Notes: generated by a model not told the origin, from the letters alone. A stretch of 64,000 nt of DNA from CBDANO01 sp965197665 (GCA_965197665.1 CBDANO010000003.1:62001-126000); one strand, 5' to 3'. Shown: positions 43,782 to 51,812, numbered from the stretch's first letter. Program-made: numbers and translations.

Positions 43782-44903
43782 CTAGACGCGGGCGTTAAAA
43801 TCCGGGCCGGCTAAGGACTCGGTCTTGCTTTTCATCGCCAGCCGGTAGAAAGCCAGGCTAACGGCGAAGGGCGCCATGTAGAAGACTGCCCGAAAGAGTA
43901 TGGATACCAGGACCGCCTCTTCCAAAGGCACACCCAGCAGGTGGTAGGTGCCAGCCATGGACCCTTCCTGAACGGCCACTCCTCCCGGGACCATAGACAT
44001 CACCCCCGCGGCGACTCCGACGGCGAACCCGGTTACGGCGACTCCCAAGTCCACGTCACTTCCCAGGGCTTGGAAGCAGAGCCAGATCACCGCCACCCGG
44101 GCGACCCGGTCGGCCAGCACCAAGGCCACCGGGAATACCAGGACCAGGGGCCGTTCCCTGACCTCCGCCAGTCCTCGCTCCAGCGTGAATTCAAAAGCTC
44201 TGACTGACGGCCCCAAGTCTCGCCGGGCGGCCAACCGGCCAAAAGCTTGCACCACCCGCAGTACTATCCCCCGGGCCGGCTTGAAGAAGAAAACCACGGC
44301 CGTAATGGCGAAAGCCACCCCCAGGATACCGGCGCCAACGCTCAGCCAAGTCGCCACGGTGGAAGACAATGAATGGGTCAGCAGTAAGTAGCCCAGCCCC
44401 GCCGGTATGAAAGCGAAAAAGGCTAAGCTCTCCAAGTAACCGTGGAATAGCGAAGGGGCCAAGACATCCCCCGTCGGCAGCCCCCACCGCGTCATGATTA
44501 GCACCCTGAGGGCGTGGCCGGCCAGACCTCCGACCGCCGCGATCATGGCGGAGGAAACAAATCCAACCGCCAAGAGGTCCTTCCATCCCAACTGAATGCG
44601 AAAAGACTGGTTGATCAGCGCGAAACTGTGGCTGGTGCACCAATAGGATGCCGCCGTCAAAGCGGCGGCCAAAGGAATCCACTGCCAGTTAGCCTGGGCT
44701 AGAACGCCGCGGACTTCCCGCCAGTCGAGAATCACCACGAGAGCGCCGGTGAGGGCCAGCAGGACCACGGCGGCAGTAATCCCGCGTTGGCGGCCCGGCT
44801 GGCTCCGGGGCGCCGGGCTAAGACCGGCAGCCTGCCCGTTTTCAGGAGGCTCCGAAACCTCGGCCGCTTCCATAGCAGTTACCCCGGAATCAACCCTGCG
44901 CAT
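43782..44903 (-). CDS. Flippase-like integral membrane protein (LPG synthase TM / UPF0104 family)
   Basis: 373 residues. After a charged N-terminus of about 40 residues come 7-8 membrane segments with ITAAVVLLALTGALVVILDW, SSAMIAAVGGLAGHALRVLIM (GGxxGxxxR-type motif), MVPGGVAVQEGSMAG and LGVPLEEAVLVSILFRAVFY. The PGG...xEG motif is characteristic of the MprF-N-domain/YbhN-like family that moves lipids or lipid-linked groups across the membrane. The soluble synthase domain of MprF is absent. ATG 44903 is used; ATG 44873 is an alternative. Confidence 0.82.
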   Translation of the reverse strand: MRRVDSGVTAMEAAEVSEPPENGQAAGLSPAPRSQPGRQRGITAAVVLLALTGALVVILDWREVRGVLAQANWQWIPLAAALTAASYWCTSHSFALINQSFRIQLGWKDLLAVGFVSSAMIAAVGGLAGHALRVLIMTRWGLPTGDVLAPSLFHGYLESLAFFAFIPAGLGYLLLTHSLSSTVATWLSVGAGILGVAFAITAVVFFFKPARGIVLRVVQAFGRLAARRDLGPSVRAFEFTLERGLAEVRERPLVLVFPVALVLADRVARVAVIWLCFQALGSDVDLGVAVTGFAVGVAAGVMSMVPGGVAVQEGSMAGTYHLLGVPLEEAVLVSILFRAVFYMAPFAVSLAFYRLAMKSKTESLAGPDFNARV

Positions 44904-45251
44904 AATCAGGCCGAAGGTTAACGATGATTTGTTCCGTGCAGACCCGTCCTATCATTGTCGAGAATTCGGTTCATACTCTCCCAGCGACTGTATAGCAGCG
45001 GCAGGCCGGGACCTGCCGATGGCCCCGGGCGCCTCTGGGACGGCGGCGTCTCCGGCTCCGGAAATCGTTCCCGACGGCTCGGCTCGCCAGAATAAGTGTG
45101 TGATCAAACCAATCAGCAACGAGGCGCAGCCATTATGACCCAACGGGTGCTGCCTTTCCAGTGCGCCGAGGAGAAGGATTCTGAGGCCACCCCACCCATC
45201 GCCGAGCGAAGCCGCGTCGGTAGGTGGTGAATCTGGGCGCAATTCGCGCAA
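44904..45251. other. Divergent intergenic region
   Basis: No gene is recognised between the flippase-like gene and the nuo leader. Short open frames have no protein character. Confidence 0.5.
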
Positions 45252-45348
45252 TTGACAACCATCGCTGTTCATGGTAAGGTCTCAGGTACCCCCCCTATCG
45301 ATTCGACGGTAGGGTCGAGACCGCCCTCACAGGCGGTCTCTGTCTTTG
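45252..45348 (+). promoter_or_regulatory. Promoter-like sequence with a short leader ending in a hairpin
   Basis: TTGACA (45252-45257), a 17-base spacer with an extended TG, then TAAGGT (45275-45280). About 35 bases later comes a perfect hairpin GAGACCGCC-ctcaca-GGCGGTCTC (45317-45340) followed by TGTCTTTG. It could produce a short terminated RNA or act as an attenuator for what follows. Confidence 0.45.
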
Positions 45349-45356
45349 TAACGCGA

Positions 45357-45479
45357 TTGATTACCAACGTCTACATCGACGGCTTCAATCTCTACTACCG
45401 GGACCTCAAGGACACCCCGTTCCGATGGCTGGACCTGCGCAAGTTGGGTGGTGAATTTGGGAAGGGTCGGCTTCATTGA
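45357..45479 (+). pseudogene. NYN-domain protein (LabA/DUF88-like), N-terminal remnant
   Basis: From TTG 45357, LITNVYIDGFNLYYRDLKDT and PFRWLDLRKL match the beginning of NYN-domain ribonuclease-like proteins, including the catalytic Asp in YIDGFN. The frame then leaves the family at GGEFGKG and stops at 45479. About 150 residues are missing. The break coincides with a sequence (ggtggtgaattt) that also occurs upstream at 45224, which suggests deletion between short repeats. Confidence 0.6.
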
Positions 45480-45505
45480 CACTCTTCTCCGGCCGGTGAT
45501 ATATT
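45476..45505 (+). promoter_or_regulatory. Sigma70-type promoter of the nuo operon
   Basis: TTGACA (45476-45481), an 18-base spacer and TATATT (45500-45505). Transcription would begin near 45512, giving a leader of about 55 bases before nuoA. Confidence 0.65.
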
Positions 45506-45566
45506 GGCCGCACGCGCTGCGGGCTTCCTTGGGCCTATCCAGCCCACTTAGATGCCTTCATAGAGA

Positions 45567-45989
45567 ATGCCTTCTCTTCCGACCCTACAGCTTCAAGCCT
45601 TCAACTCAAATCTGTTTGCTGAGAACTGGACCGCCGTGGCGATCTCCGCGGTGGTGGCGGCTCTGGCCATCGGCGGCATGTTTGCGGCCTCCCGCTTGCT
45701 ATCCTCCCGGAGGAAGTCCGAGGTCAAGCTCACCCCTTACGAGTGCGGAATTCCTGCCACCAGCTACACGTGGTCCAACATCAACGTCCGGTTCTACGTG
45801 TTCGCCATCCTCTTTCTGATATTCGACGTTGAAGCAGTCTTTCTATTCCCTTGGGCCGTGATCTTCTTGCAAGAAAAGGTCAATCAGGCCAACTCGATTC
45901 CCTTCTATGCTATGCTGCTGTTTCTTGGCGTGCTGTTCTTCGCCATAGTCTACGCTTGGAAAAAGGGTGCTCTCGAATGGCAGAAGTGA
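45567..45989 (+). CDS. nuoA: NADH-quinone oxidoreductase subunit A
   Basis: 140 residues with three membrane segments (about 18-40, 76-96, 103-125). The conserved YECGIP on the first long loop (near 56) and RFYVFAILFLIFDVEAVFLFPWAV are diagnostic of NuoA/ND3. The loop is involved in coupling quinone reduction to proton pumping. First gene of the nuo operon; it overlaps nuoB by 13 bases. Confidence 0.95.
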   Translation: MPSLPTLQLQAFNSNLFAENWTAVAISAVVAALAIGGMFAASRLLSSRRKSEVKLTPYECGIPATSYTWSNINVRFYVFAILFLIFDVEAVFLFPWAVIFLQEKVNQANSIPFYAMLLFLGVLFFAIVYAWKKGALEWQK

Positions 45990-46513
45990 TTCTGGGCACG
46001 GGGAACCGCCCTGCGGCCAGCACATTCGACCAGACCATTTCCGGCAAAGTGCCGGGCGTGATTACGACTACCACCGACCAGCTGTTCGGCATGGCGCGAA
46101 AGTCCTCCCTCTGGGCCCTTACCTTTGGCCTTGCCTGCTGCGCCATCGAAATGATCTCCACCTATATGGCCCATCACGACTTTGACCGGTTCGGGGTGGT
46201 AACTTGGCCTTCGCCACGCCAATCGGACGTAATGATCGTGGCCGGCACTGTGGTGAAGAAGATGGCCGATCCCATCCGGTTGCTCTACGAGCAGATGCCC
46301 GAGCCAAAGTGGGTAATTGCCATGGGCAGCTGCGCCACCAACGGAGGGCCCTACTACCGTTCCTACTCGGTAGTCATGGGGGTAGACCACATAGTCCCGG
46401 TGGACGTCTACGTGCCCGGTTGTCCGCCGCGGCCTGAGGCGCTGCTGTACGGGATTCTCAAGCTCCAAGAAAAAATAATGCAGGACGCCAAGGCAAGTGG
46501 CGGAAAACAGTGA
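45977..46513 (+). CDS. nuoB: NADH-quinone oxidoreductase subunit B
   Basis: 178 residues. Cluster N2 ligands are all present: Cys54 and Cys55 in FGLACCAIEM, Cys119 in MGSCA and Cys149 in VPGCPPRPEA. ATG 45977 gives the normal N-terminus; the frame extends upstream within nuoA but without conservation. NuoB passes electrons to quinone. It overlaps nuoA by 13 bases and nuoC by 17 bases. Confidence 0.96.
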   Translation: MAEVILGTGNRPAASTFDQTISGKVPGVITTTTDQLFGMARKSSLWALTFGLACCAIEMISTYMAHHDFDRFGVVTWPSPRQSDVMIVAGTVVKKMADPIRLLYEQMPEPKWVIAMGSCATNGGPYYRSYSVVMGVDHIVPVDVYVPGCPPRPEALLYGILKLQEKIMQDAKASGGKQ

Positions 46514-47045
46514 CCCCCATAGCAGCGGCCCCGAAAGTTCGCCTATAACTTCGGATGAGACCGAGGTTGAGTTCGAAGGCCTGAGTCAAGCCAACCGGGA
46601 GTTGCTGGCCGCTTCCCGAGAGGCGCTCAAGGAATTCAATCCCCAGCCGGGCGTCCTGTACGACCTGCCTCAAGTAACGGTGGAACCCGCCGACACCGAG
46701 CGTGTCTGCCGTATCGCCAAGGAAGACCCCAGGCTGGCCTTCGAGCAGCTATCGTGCCTGGCGTGCGTGGACTACAAAGACTCCTTCCAGCTTGTCTATA
46801 TCCTTCACTCTCTGGACCCCGATAGGACGATGGTGGTCAAAACCAACGTGCCCGTCGATGACCCGAGACTCCCTTCGGTGACACCGGTCTGGCGGGCGGG
46901 AGAATGGTACGAGCGAGAGGCCCACGACCTGTTCGGAGTGGTGTTCGAGGGCCACCCGAACCCGGCGCCATTGCTGCTGTATGAAGGGTTTGAAGGGTAT
47001 CCGGGCCGGAAAGAATTCCCGTTCAACGACTATCAAGAGTTCTAG
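46497..47045 (+). CDS. nuoC: NADH-quinone oxidoreductase subunit C
   Basis: 182 residues. The N-terminal 70 residues are acidic and variable. The conserved part is FEQLSCLACVDY, LVYILHSLDPDRTMVVKTNV, SVTPVWRAGEWYEREAHDLFGVVFEGHPNP and KEFPFNDY, typical for NuoC. GTG 46497 lies within the nuoB 3' end, indicating translational coupling. It is a separate gene and is not fused to nuoD. Confidence 0.93.
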   Translation: MAENSDPHSSGPESSPITSDETEVEFEGLSQANRELLAASREALKEFNPQPGVLYDLPQVTVEPADTERVCRIAKEDPRLAFEQLSCLACVDYKDSFQLVYILHSLDPDRTMVVKTNVPVDDPRLPSVTPVWRAGEWYEREAHDLFGVVFEGHPNPAPLLLYEGFEGYPGRKEFPFNDYQEF

Positions 47046-47051
47046 GCGGAA

Positions 47052-47318
47052 ATGGAACGGTTGGTGTTGACGGCCCAAGTGTCCGAGTGCGAGGGCAGCT
47101 TCGTGGCTAGGGTGGAGCCGCTGGCCCTGGAGGGCGTGGGAGCGACGGTCCAACAGGCCCAAGATGAACTAGTCCAAGCGATGCGGTCGTGGATCGAGGC
47201 CCACGAAGGCCGGGATGACCTGAACGAGACCCTAGACCGCGCCGGGTTCCCCGGGGTGGATGAGGACACCGAGCTCCAGTTGGAGTTTGGAGAGTGGGAA
47301 GCCGAGAAGGTGAATTGA
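47052..47318 (+). CDS. HicB-like small protein 1, inside the nuo operon
   Basis: 88 residues. LVLTAQVSECEGSFVARVEPL is followed by GATVQQAQDELVQAMRSWIE, the beta-beta-alpha pattern of the HicB/UPF0150 fold (a strand with E-x2-F-x-A followed by the helix A-x3-L). No DNA-binding HTH or ribbon-helix-helix tail and no hicA toxin gene is present. The gene starts 6 bases after nuoC and is followed by a second relative. Its role in the complex I operon is unknown. Confidence 0.7.
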   Translation: MERLVLTAQVSECEGSFVARVEPLALEGVGATVQQAQDELVQAMRSWIEAHEGRDDLNETLDRAGFPGVDEDTELQLEFGEWEAEKVN

Positions 47319-47361
47319 CCCCGCAGAGTATGCCGGAGTATTTCCAGCCGGAGTTTGCCAC

Positions 47362-47679
47362 GTGGAAAGACCAAAGGGGCCGGGCCGATTCGTCTACCGG
47401 ATCGAGGAGTCACGGTCGGGCAGCGTCTACGAAGCGTTTTGCCCCGAGTTGCTGATGACTGCTTTCGGGGACAGCCCGGACCAAGCCCGTGAAGCGCTGC
47501 GGTCCCAGGTGGGCGCCTACCTGGAAGACTGTGACGAGTTGGGAACTCTGGAGGAAGTGCTGATAGAGGCGGGATTCTACCATGACGGAGGGGCCTGGAT
47601 CAGCAACCAAGTCGTTCCGGTAAAGGACCCAAACATTGTGATTCTCAATGACCTGTCAGACTTAACAGCCGGCCGCTAA
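47362..47679 (+). CDS. HicB-like small protein 2, inside the nuo operon
   Basis: 105 residues. FVYRIEESRSGSVYEAFCPEL, then TAFGDSPDQAREALRSQVGAYLED, repeats the HicB-like beta-beta-alpha pattern of the preceding gene; a C-terminal extension ends KDPNIVILNDLSDLTAGR. GTG 47362 has GGAG about 9 bases upstream. It ends 16 bases before nuoD. Again there is no toxin partner. Confidence 0.68.
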   Translation: MERPKGPGRFVYRIEESRSGSVYEAFCPELLMTAFGDSPDQAREALRSQVGAYLEDCDELGTLEEVLIEAGFYHDGGAWISNQVVPVKDPNIVILNDLSDLTAGR

Positions 47680-47695
47680 GCCTTAGGCAATTCCT

Positions 47696-48826
47696 ATGGC
47701 AGAGACGCAAAACCCGGCGGCCGCCAACACAGAGCCCATCGAGATGCTTCTCAACATGGGTCCTCAGCACCCGTCAACCCACGGGGTGTTTCGCTTGGTG
47801 CTGTGGGTCGACGGCGAGAAGATCGTAGACGCGGAACCCCACATCGGCTACCTCCACCGAGGGTCGGAGAAGCTCTGCGAGGGCGAGCAGTACAACCAAG
47901 TAATCACACTGTTCGACCGCATCGACTACGTCTCCAACTTCAACAACGAGTTGGCCTACTGTCAGGCGGCGGAAAAGCTGATGGGCTTGGAGGTGCCCGA
48001 GCGGGCCGAGTATGTCCGGGTTATTCTCTGCGAGCTGAACCGCATCGCCAGCCACCTGTTGTTCGTTGCCGCCATGGGCTTAGACGCCGGAGCTATGACT
48101 CCTTCCATGTTCTGCTTTCGAGGGAGGGAACGGATCCAGGGAGTATTCGAAGCCGTTTCCGGTGCCCGCATGATGCACAACTACTTCCGCATCGGTGGAC
48201 TCAAAGAGGACGTGCCGGAAAACTTTGGCGAGATGATCGCCGAACTGCTGCCGTTGGTAAGAGAGGACGTGGAGGAGTCGGACAAACTCTTGACCTTCAA
48301 TGAGATATTCCTGGCCAGACTCAAGGACGTGGGCGCCCTGTCCAGGGAAGAGGCCATAGACTTTGGCTTCACCGGCCCTTGCTTGAGGGCCTGTGGAGTC
48401 AACTACGACTTGCGCAAGGCCGAGCCTTATTCGGTTTACGACCGTTTCGACTTCGACGTTCCGGTGGGATTGGACGGCGATTGTTGGGACCGGCACTACG
48501 TGCGAGTGCAGGAAATGTACGAGTCGCTGCGGATCATCGAGCAGGCCCTCGCCCAGATGCCCGATGGGAGCGTGACGTCATCCCTGGGCCGCAGGCTGAT
48601 CCGCCCGCCCAGGGGCGAAGTCTACGTAAGGTGCGAAAACCCCCGGGGCGAGCTTGGCGTGTACTTGGTCAGCGACGGCACCGACAAGCCCTATCGGGTA
48701 AAAATCCGTCCTCCTTCATTCTGCAACCTGTCGGCCATCAAGCATTTGCTAAAGGACGTTTGGGTAGCCGACTCGGTAGTGATATTAGGCTCTTTGGATA
48801 TTGTTCTGGGCGAGGTGGACCGGTGA
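47696..48826 (+). CDS. nuoD: NADH-quinone oxidoreductase subunit D
   Basis: 376 residues. LLNMGPQHPSTHGVFRL (quinone-site loop with the conserved His), EPHIGYLHRGSEKL, RIDYVSNFNNELAYC, RGRERIQGVFEAVSGARMMHNYFRIGG, TGPCLRACGVNYDLRK, and the C-terminal FCNLSAIKHLLKDVWVADSVVILGSLDIVLGEVDR are all diagnostic. It forms the quinone pocket with NuoB. The stop overlaps nuoH (GTGA). Confidence 0.96.
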   Translation: MAETQNPAAANTEPIEMLLNMGPQHPSTHGVFRLVLWVDGEKIVDAEPHIGYLHRGSEKLCEGEQYNQVITLFDRIDYVSNFNNELAYCQAAEKLMGLEVPERAEYVRVILCELNRIASHLLFVAAMGLDAGAMTPSMFCFRGRERIQGVFEAVSGARMMHNYFRIGGLKEDVPENFGEMIAELLPLVREDVEESDKLLTFNEIFLARLKDVGALSREEAIDFGFTGPCLRACGVNYDLRKAEPYSVYDRFDFDVPVGLDGDCWDRHYVRVQEMYESLRIIEQALAQMPDGSVTSSLGRRLIRPPRGEVYVRCENPRGELGVYLVSDGTDKPYRVKIRPPSFCNLSAIKHLLKDVWVADSVVILGSLDIVLGEVDR

Positions 48827-49992
48827 CGTTTCCTGCCCTCGTCATTAGCGGAGCGGATTTCGGTTGGATAGTGCTTGGACTGCTAATCATGTTCACTTGT
48901 TTGGCGGCGGTAGTGCTGTCCCTGACTTGGTTGGAGCGCAAGGTGTTGGGCCGGCTCCAGCGAAGGTTGGGGCCCACCCGGACCGGTCCTATGGGGTTGA
49001 TGCAGCCGATTGCCGACGCCGTCAAGCTGATATTGAAAGAGGACATCATTCCATCATCATCGGAAAAAGCCATTTTCTGGGTAGCGCCGGTGATCGTGGT
49101 TATGTCCGCTTTCATGATTTGGGTCACCATTCCGGGTACCCAGAGCGCGGTGCTAAGAAACCTGGACTTGGGCCTCTTCTACATTATTGCTTTCGCCGTG
49201 ATTGGCATCCTGGGCTTGGTCCTGGCCGGCTGGGGTTCCGCCAACAAATACGGGAACCTGGGAGGGCTTCGCGCCGCGGCCCAACTGATTAGCTACGAAA
49301 TTCCTATAATCATGGTGGTTATCGCCGTGGCCATGCTGGCCCAATCCTTGGACCTGCGGCAGATCGTCGCCGGGCAAAGCGATTACCCGTACCTGGCGGT
49401 CCAGCCCTTGGGATTGGTTATCTTCTTCATTGCCGGGCTAGCCGAGGTCGGCCGCACCCCCTTCGACATCTACTTTGCGGAGTCGGAAATCGTTGGAGGG
49501 CCTTTCGTCGAATACAGCGGCGCCCATTGGTCGGTGTTTTTCCTGGCCGAATACATCAACACCTTTGCCATCGCCGCCCTTATCGCCCTACTCTTCATCG
49601 GCGGCTGGGCGGGCCCGTGGCTGTCCGGCAACTGGGGCATCGTATGGTTCCTGGTAAAGACCTACGCGGTAATCTTAGTAATTTTTTGGGTCAGAGGAAC
49701 ATTCCCAAGGCTTCGCATCGATCAACTCATGGCTTTCGCTTGGAAGGTGATGGTGCCTCTGTCCTTCCTGACCATCGTTATCACCGGCATCTACCAGTTC
49801 TACAACTGGCCCGCTTGGTCCCTGACCTTGATGTCGCTGGCGGGCCTGCTGGTGGTCGCTTTTCTCATCTACCGCCGGATGGTGGCGCCGGCCCAACGAG
49901 TAGCCGAAGTCCGGGCCCGCCAGAAAACACTTCGGGGTCAAAGCCGGCCGCCAGGCCTTACCCAGGAATCTACAAGGCAAAGTAATAGCTAA
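48823..49992 (+). CDS. nuoH: NADH-quinone oxidoreductase subunit H
   Basis: 389 residues, eight or more membrane segments. LTWLERKVLGRLQRRLGPTR, GLMQPIADAVKLILKED, GWGSANKYGNLGGLRAAAQLISYE and TPFDIYFAESEIVGGPFVEYSG are the conserved quinone-channel motifs. The GTG overlapping the nuoD stop is chosen; the upstream open frame lies in nuoD. The C-terminal 35 residues are hydrophilic. Confidence 0.95.
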   Translation: MTFPALVISGADFGWIVLGLLIMFTCLAAVVLSLTWLERKVLGRLQRRLGPTRTGPMGLMQPIADAVKLILKEDIIPSSSEKAIFWVAPVIVVMSAFMIWVTIPGTQSAVLRNLDLGLFYIIAFAVIGILGLVLAGWGSANKYGNLGGLRAAAQLISYEIPIIMVVIAVAMLAQSLDLRQIVAGQSDYPYLAVQPLGLVIFFIAGLAEVGRTPFDIYFAESEIVGGPFVEYSGAHWSVFFLAEYINTFAIAALIALLFIGGWAGPWLSGNWGIVWFLVKTYAVILVIFWVRGTFPRLRIDQLMAFAWKVMVPLSFLTIVITGIYQFYNWPAWSLTLMSLAGLLVVAFLIYRRMVAPAQRVAEVRARQKTLRGQSRPPGLTQESTRQSNS

Positions 49993-50002
49993 GGGTTAGC
50001 CG

Positions 50003-50551
50003 ATGCTGAACAGCTTGAAGGGTCTCTGGTTGACCTTCGTATCTACGGTCAACGGTTTCCGGGAACCGGTTACCCGGCAATACCCGGCAACCGGCAACTT
50101 TTGGAAAAGGGTCGACGCGCCCACTCCGGTGCAGCCCCGATTCATGGGTTTTCCGGCATTGACTTGGGACGGCCAAGTGGAGGAACCCTACTGCACGGGT
50201 TGCATGGTGTGCATCCGCAACTGCCCCACCCTGTGCATGTCCGCCACCATGAAAGACAACCCGGCCCACGAGGAGGGGCGCAGCCACCGGCGGAAGATCG
50301 TCGATAGCTTCGAAATCAACTTGAACCGGTGTATACTATGCGGGATTTGTGTCGAGGTCTGTAACTTCGACGCTATCGCTATGAGCCACGAGCACGAGTT
50401 GAGTGCTTTGCAGCGCAACGGGGCCCGCATGGACTTGCCCCAACTGTTGGAGTTGGGCAAGAGCTTTCAGGAGAATACCGGTTGGATTCCTCCTACCCAA
50501 CGGGCCAAGCAAACTAAGGAAAGCGGGGCCGGCCCGCCTGCAGAGGGTTAG
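50003..50551 (+). CDS. nuoI: NADH-quinone oxidoreductase subunit I
   Basis: 182 residues. Two [4Fe-4S] ferredoxin motifs: Cys64-x2-Cys67-x2-Cys70-x3-Cys74 and Cys110-x2-Cys113-x2-Cys116-x3-Cys120, binding clusters N6a/N6b. RRKIVDSFEINLNRCILCG is conserved. No nuoE, nuoF or nuoG separates D, H and I, so the NADH-oxidising module is not encoded in this operon. Confidence 0.96.
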   Translation: MLNSLKGLWLTFVSTVNGFREPVTRQYPATGNFWKRVDAPTPVQPRFMGFPALTWDGQVEEPYCTGCMVCIRNCPTLCMSATMKDNPAHEEGRSHRRKIVDSFEINLNRCILCGICVEVCNFDAIAMSHEHELSALQRNGARMDLPQLLELGKSFQENTGWIPPTQRAKQTKESGAGPPAEG

Positions 50552-50584
50552 GCCGGGGCGGATTTCGAAACGGGGGTACCTAAA

Positions 50585-50607
50585 GGGGCAGGTTTGAAAC
50601 CTGCCCC
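50585..50607. repeat. Dispersed hairpin element, copy 7 (inside the nuo operon)
   Basis: Perfect 11-1-11 hairpin GGGGCAGGTTT-G-AAACCTGCCCC between nuoI and the small Cys-rich gene. Relative to copy 1, one base changed in each arm (C to A, G to T) and still pairs. In the mRNA it would form a stable stem immediately upstream of the next ribosome site. Confidence 0.8.
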
Positions 50608-50622
50608 TACATGAGAAGGGCT

Positions 50623-50895
50623 ATGCCAAGACGGGAAGACGAACGCCGGTTTAACCTGTCCAAGAAGCACCCCGAGGCTTGCACCTGCCGCGACTGCACG
50701 GACAGGTTCTTGAAGAAGAAGGGCATCAAACCCGGTCTTGCCCGCAAGGGCAAGCAGCGGCCGGCCGAGCCGGTGAAGCGGCATCCGCCTAATTGCTCTT
50801 GCGCCAGTTGCAGCTTGCTTGGCAGCCTGGACTTGTCGACGGTGAAGGAGGGCGGAGCGGGCGGTTTCCTAAAGAGATTGTTTGGCAAGAGGTAA
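50623..50895 (+). CDS. Small protein with duplicated HPxxCxCxxC motif, in the nuo operon
   Basis: 90 residues, strongly basic. HP-x2-C-x-C-x2-C occurs twice (His16, Cys20, Cys22, Cys25 and His54, Cys58, Cys60, Cys63), suitable for binding one or two metal ions. It ends GGFLKRLFGKR, resembling the amphipathic membrane-targeting tail of MinD or FtsA. No named family is recognised. It lies between nuoI and nuoJ in the same direction; I take ATG 50623 over ATG 50611, which is part of the hairpin-repeat flank. Confidence 0.6.
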   Translation: MPRREDERRFNLSKKHPEACTCRDCTDRFLKKKGIKPGLARKGKQRPAEPVKRHPPNCSCASCSLLGSLDLSTVKEGGAGGFLKRLFGKR

Positions 50896-50993
50896 ACCGG
50901 TGTAACGATGGATGCTTCCCGGACATACGAAACGGCAACGGTTTCTTCTCCAAAGCGTCCCGCTGAGCGGGACTCATTATTTGTTGGCGGCCA

Positions 50994-51488
50994 ATGACCG
51001 TGTCTTGGTTTCTGTTCATCCTGCTGGCAGTACTGACTTTGGGCGGCGGTCTGGGCGTGGTCTTAACCAGGAACGTAGTGCATGCGGCGCTGGCCCTCCT
51101 TTTGTCTTTGGTCGCGGTGGCCGGCGTATATCTAATCCTCTTTGCTGAGTTCCTAGCCTTGGTGCAGGTGCTGATCTACGGGGGTGCCGTAGTCATCGTG
51201 CTCCTTTTCGCTATCATGCTCACCCGGAGCGCGGAATACCCCCGAATATCGGACAACCGCCAGTGGCCCTTGGCCGCGGTGGCCGCGTTGGGACTGCTGG
51301 GCGTACTCATTCCGGCTTTCTTGATCCGCTCGGTGGAAAATACCCGGGCCCAGAGTCCCGCCTTCGGCGACCTGGCCAACTCCCTTTTCACCCGCTGGGC
51401 CATTCCCTTCGAAATCGCTTCCTTGGTGCTGCTGGTCGCCCTGATCGGCGCCATCATCATTGCCCGCGCCGGAAGGGGCGAGCGGTAG
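50994..51488 (+). CDS. nuoJ: NADH-quinone oxidoreductase subunit J
   Basis: 164 residues with five membrane segments. RNVVHAALALLLSLVAVAGVYLIL and FLALVQVLIYGGAVVIVLLFAIML are diagnostic for NuoJ/ND6 (the pi-bulge helix region). The gap of 98 bases from the Cys-rich gene holds no other gene. It ends 3 bases before nuoK. Confidence 0.94.
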   Translation: MTVSWFLFILLAVLTLGGGLGVVLTRNVVHAALALLLSLVAVAGVYLILFAEFLALVQVLIYGGAVVIVLLFAIMLTRSAEYPRISDNRQWPLAAVAALGLLGVLIPAFLIRSVENTRAQSPAFGDLANSLFTRWAIPFEIASLVLLVALIGAIIIARAGRGER

Positions 51489-51491
51489 TCC

Positions 51492-51812
51492 GTGGTCGAT
51501 CTGGTCTACTTCCAGGTGCTGAGCGCCGCCCTGTTTGCCATCGGGCTGTACGGCGTATTGGCCCGCCGCAGCGCCGTGTTGATCATGATGTCCATCGAGT
51601 TGATGCTCAACGCGGTGAATATCAACTTGATTGCGGCGGCCGCCCATCTCGATGGGACCGGCAGCTTTATCCGATTCGACGGCCAGATCATAGCCATCTT
51701 CGTGATTACCATAGCCGCGGCGGAGGTGGGGCTGGCCCTGGCAATAATCTTGAGGATGTTCCGCAACCGGTCCACGGTAAACGTCGACGAAATAGACATC
51801 ATGCGATGGTAA
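51492..51812 (+). CDS. nuoK: NADH-quinone oxidoreductase subunit K
   Basis: 106 residues, three membrane segments. ARRSAVLIMMSIELMLNAVNINL carries the conserved intramembrane Glu of NuoK, and DGQIIAIFVITIAAAEVGLALAI carries the second. Begins at GTG 51492, 3 bases after nuoJ. Confidence 0.95.
   Translation: MVDLVYFQVLSAALFAIGLYGVLARRSAVLIMMSIELMLNAVNINLIAAAAHLDGTGSFIRFDGQIIAIFVITIAAAEVGLALAIILRMFRNRSTVNVDEIDIMRW

Noticed and set aside
47052..47679. A complete HicAB toxin-antitoxin system in the nuo operon
   Set aside because: Two HicB-like folds are visible but no HicA gene lies on either side; therefore not called a toxin-antitoxin system.
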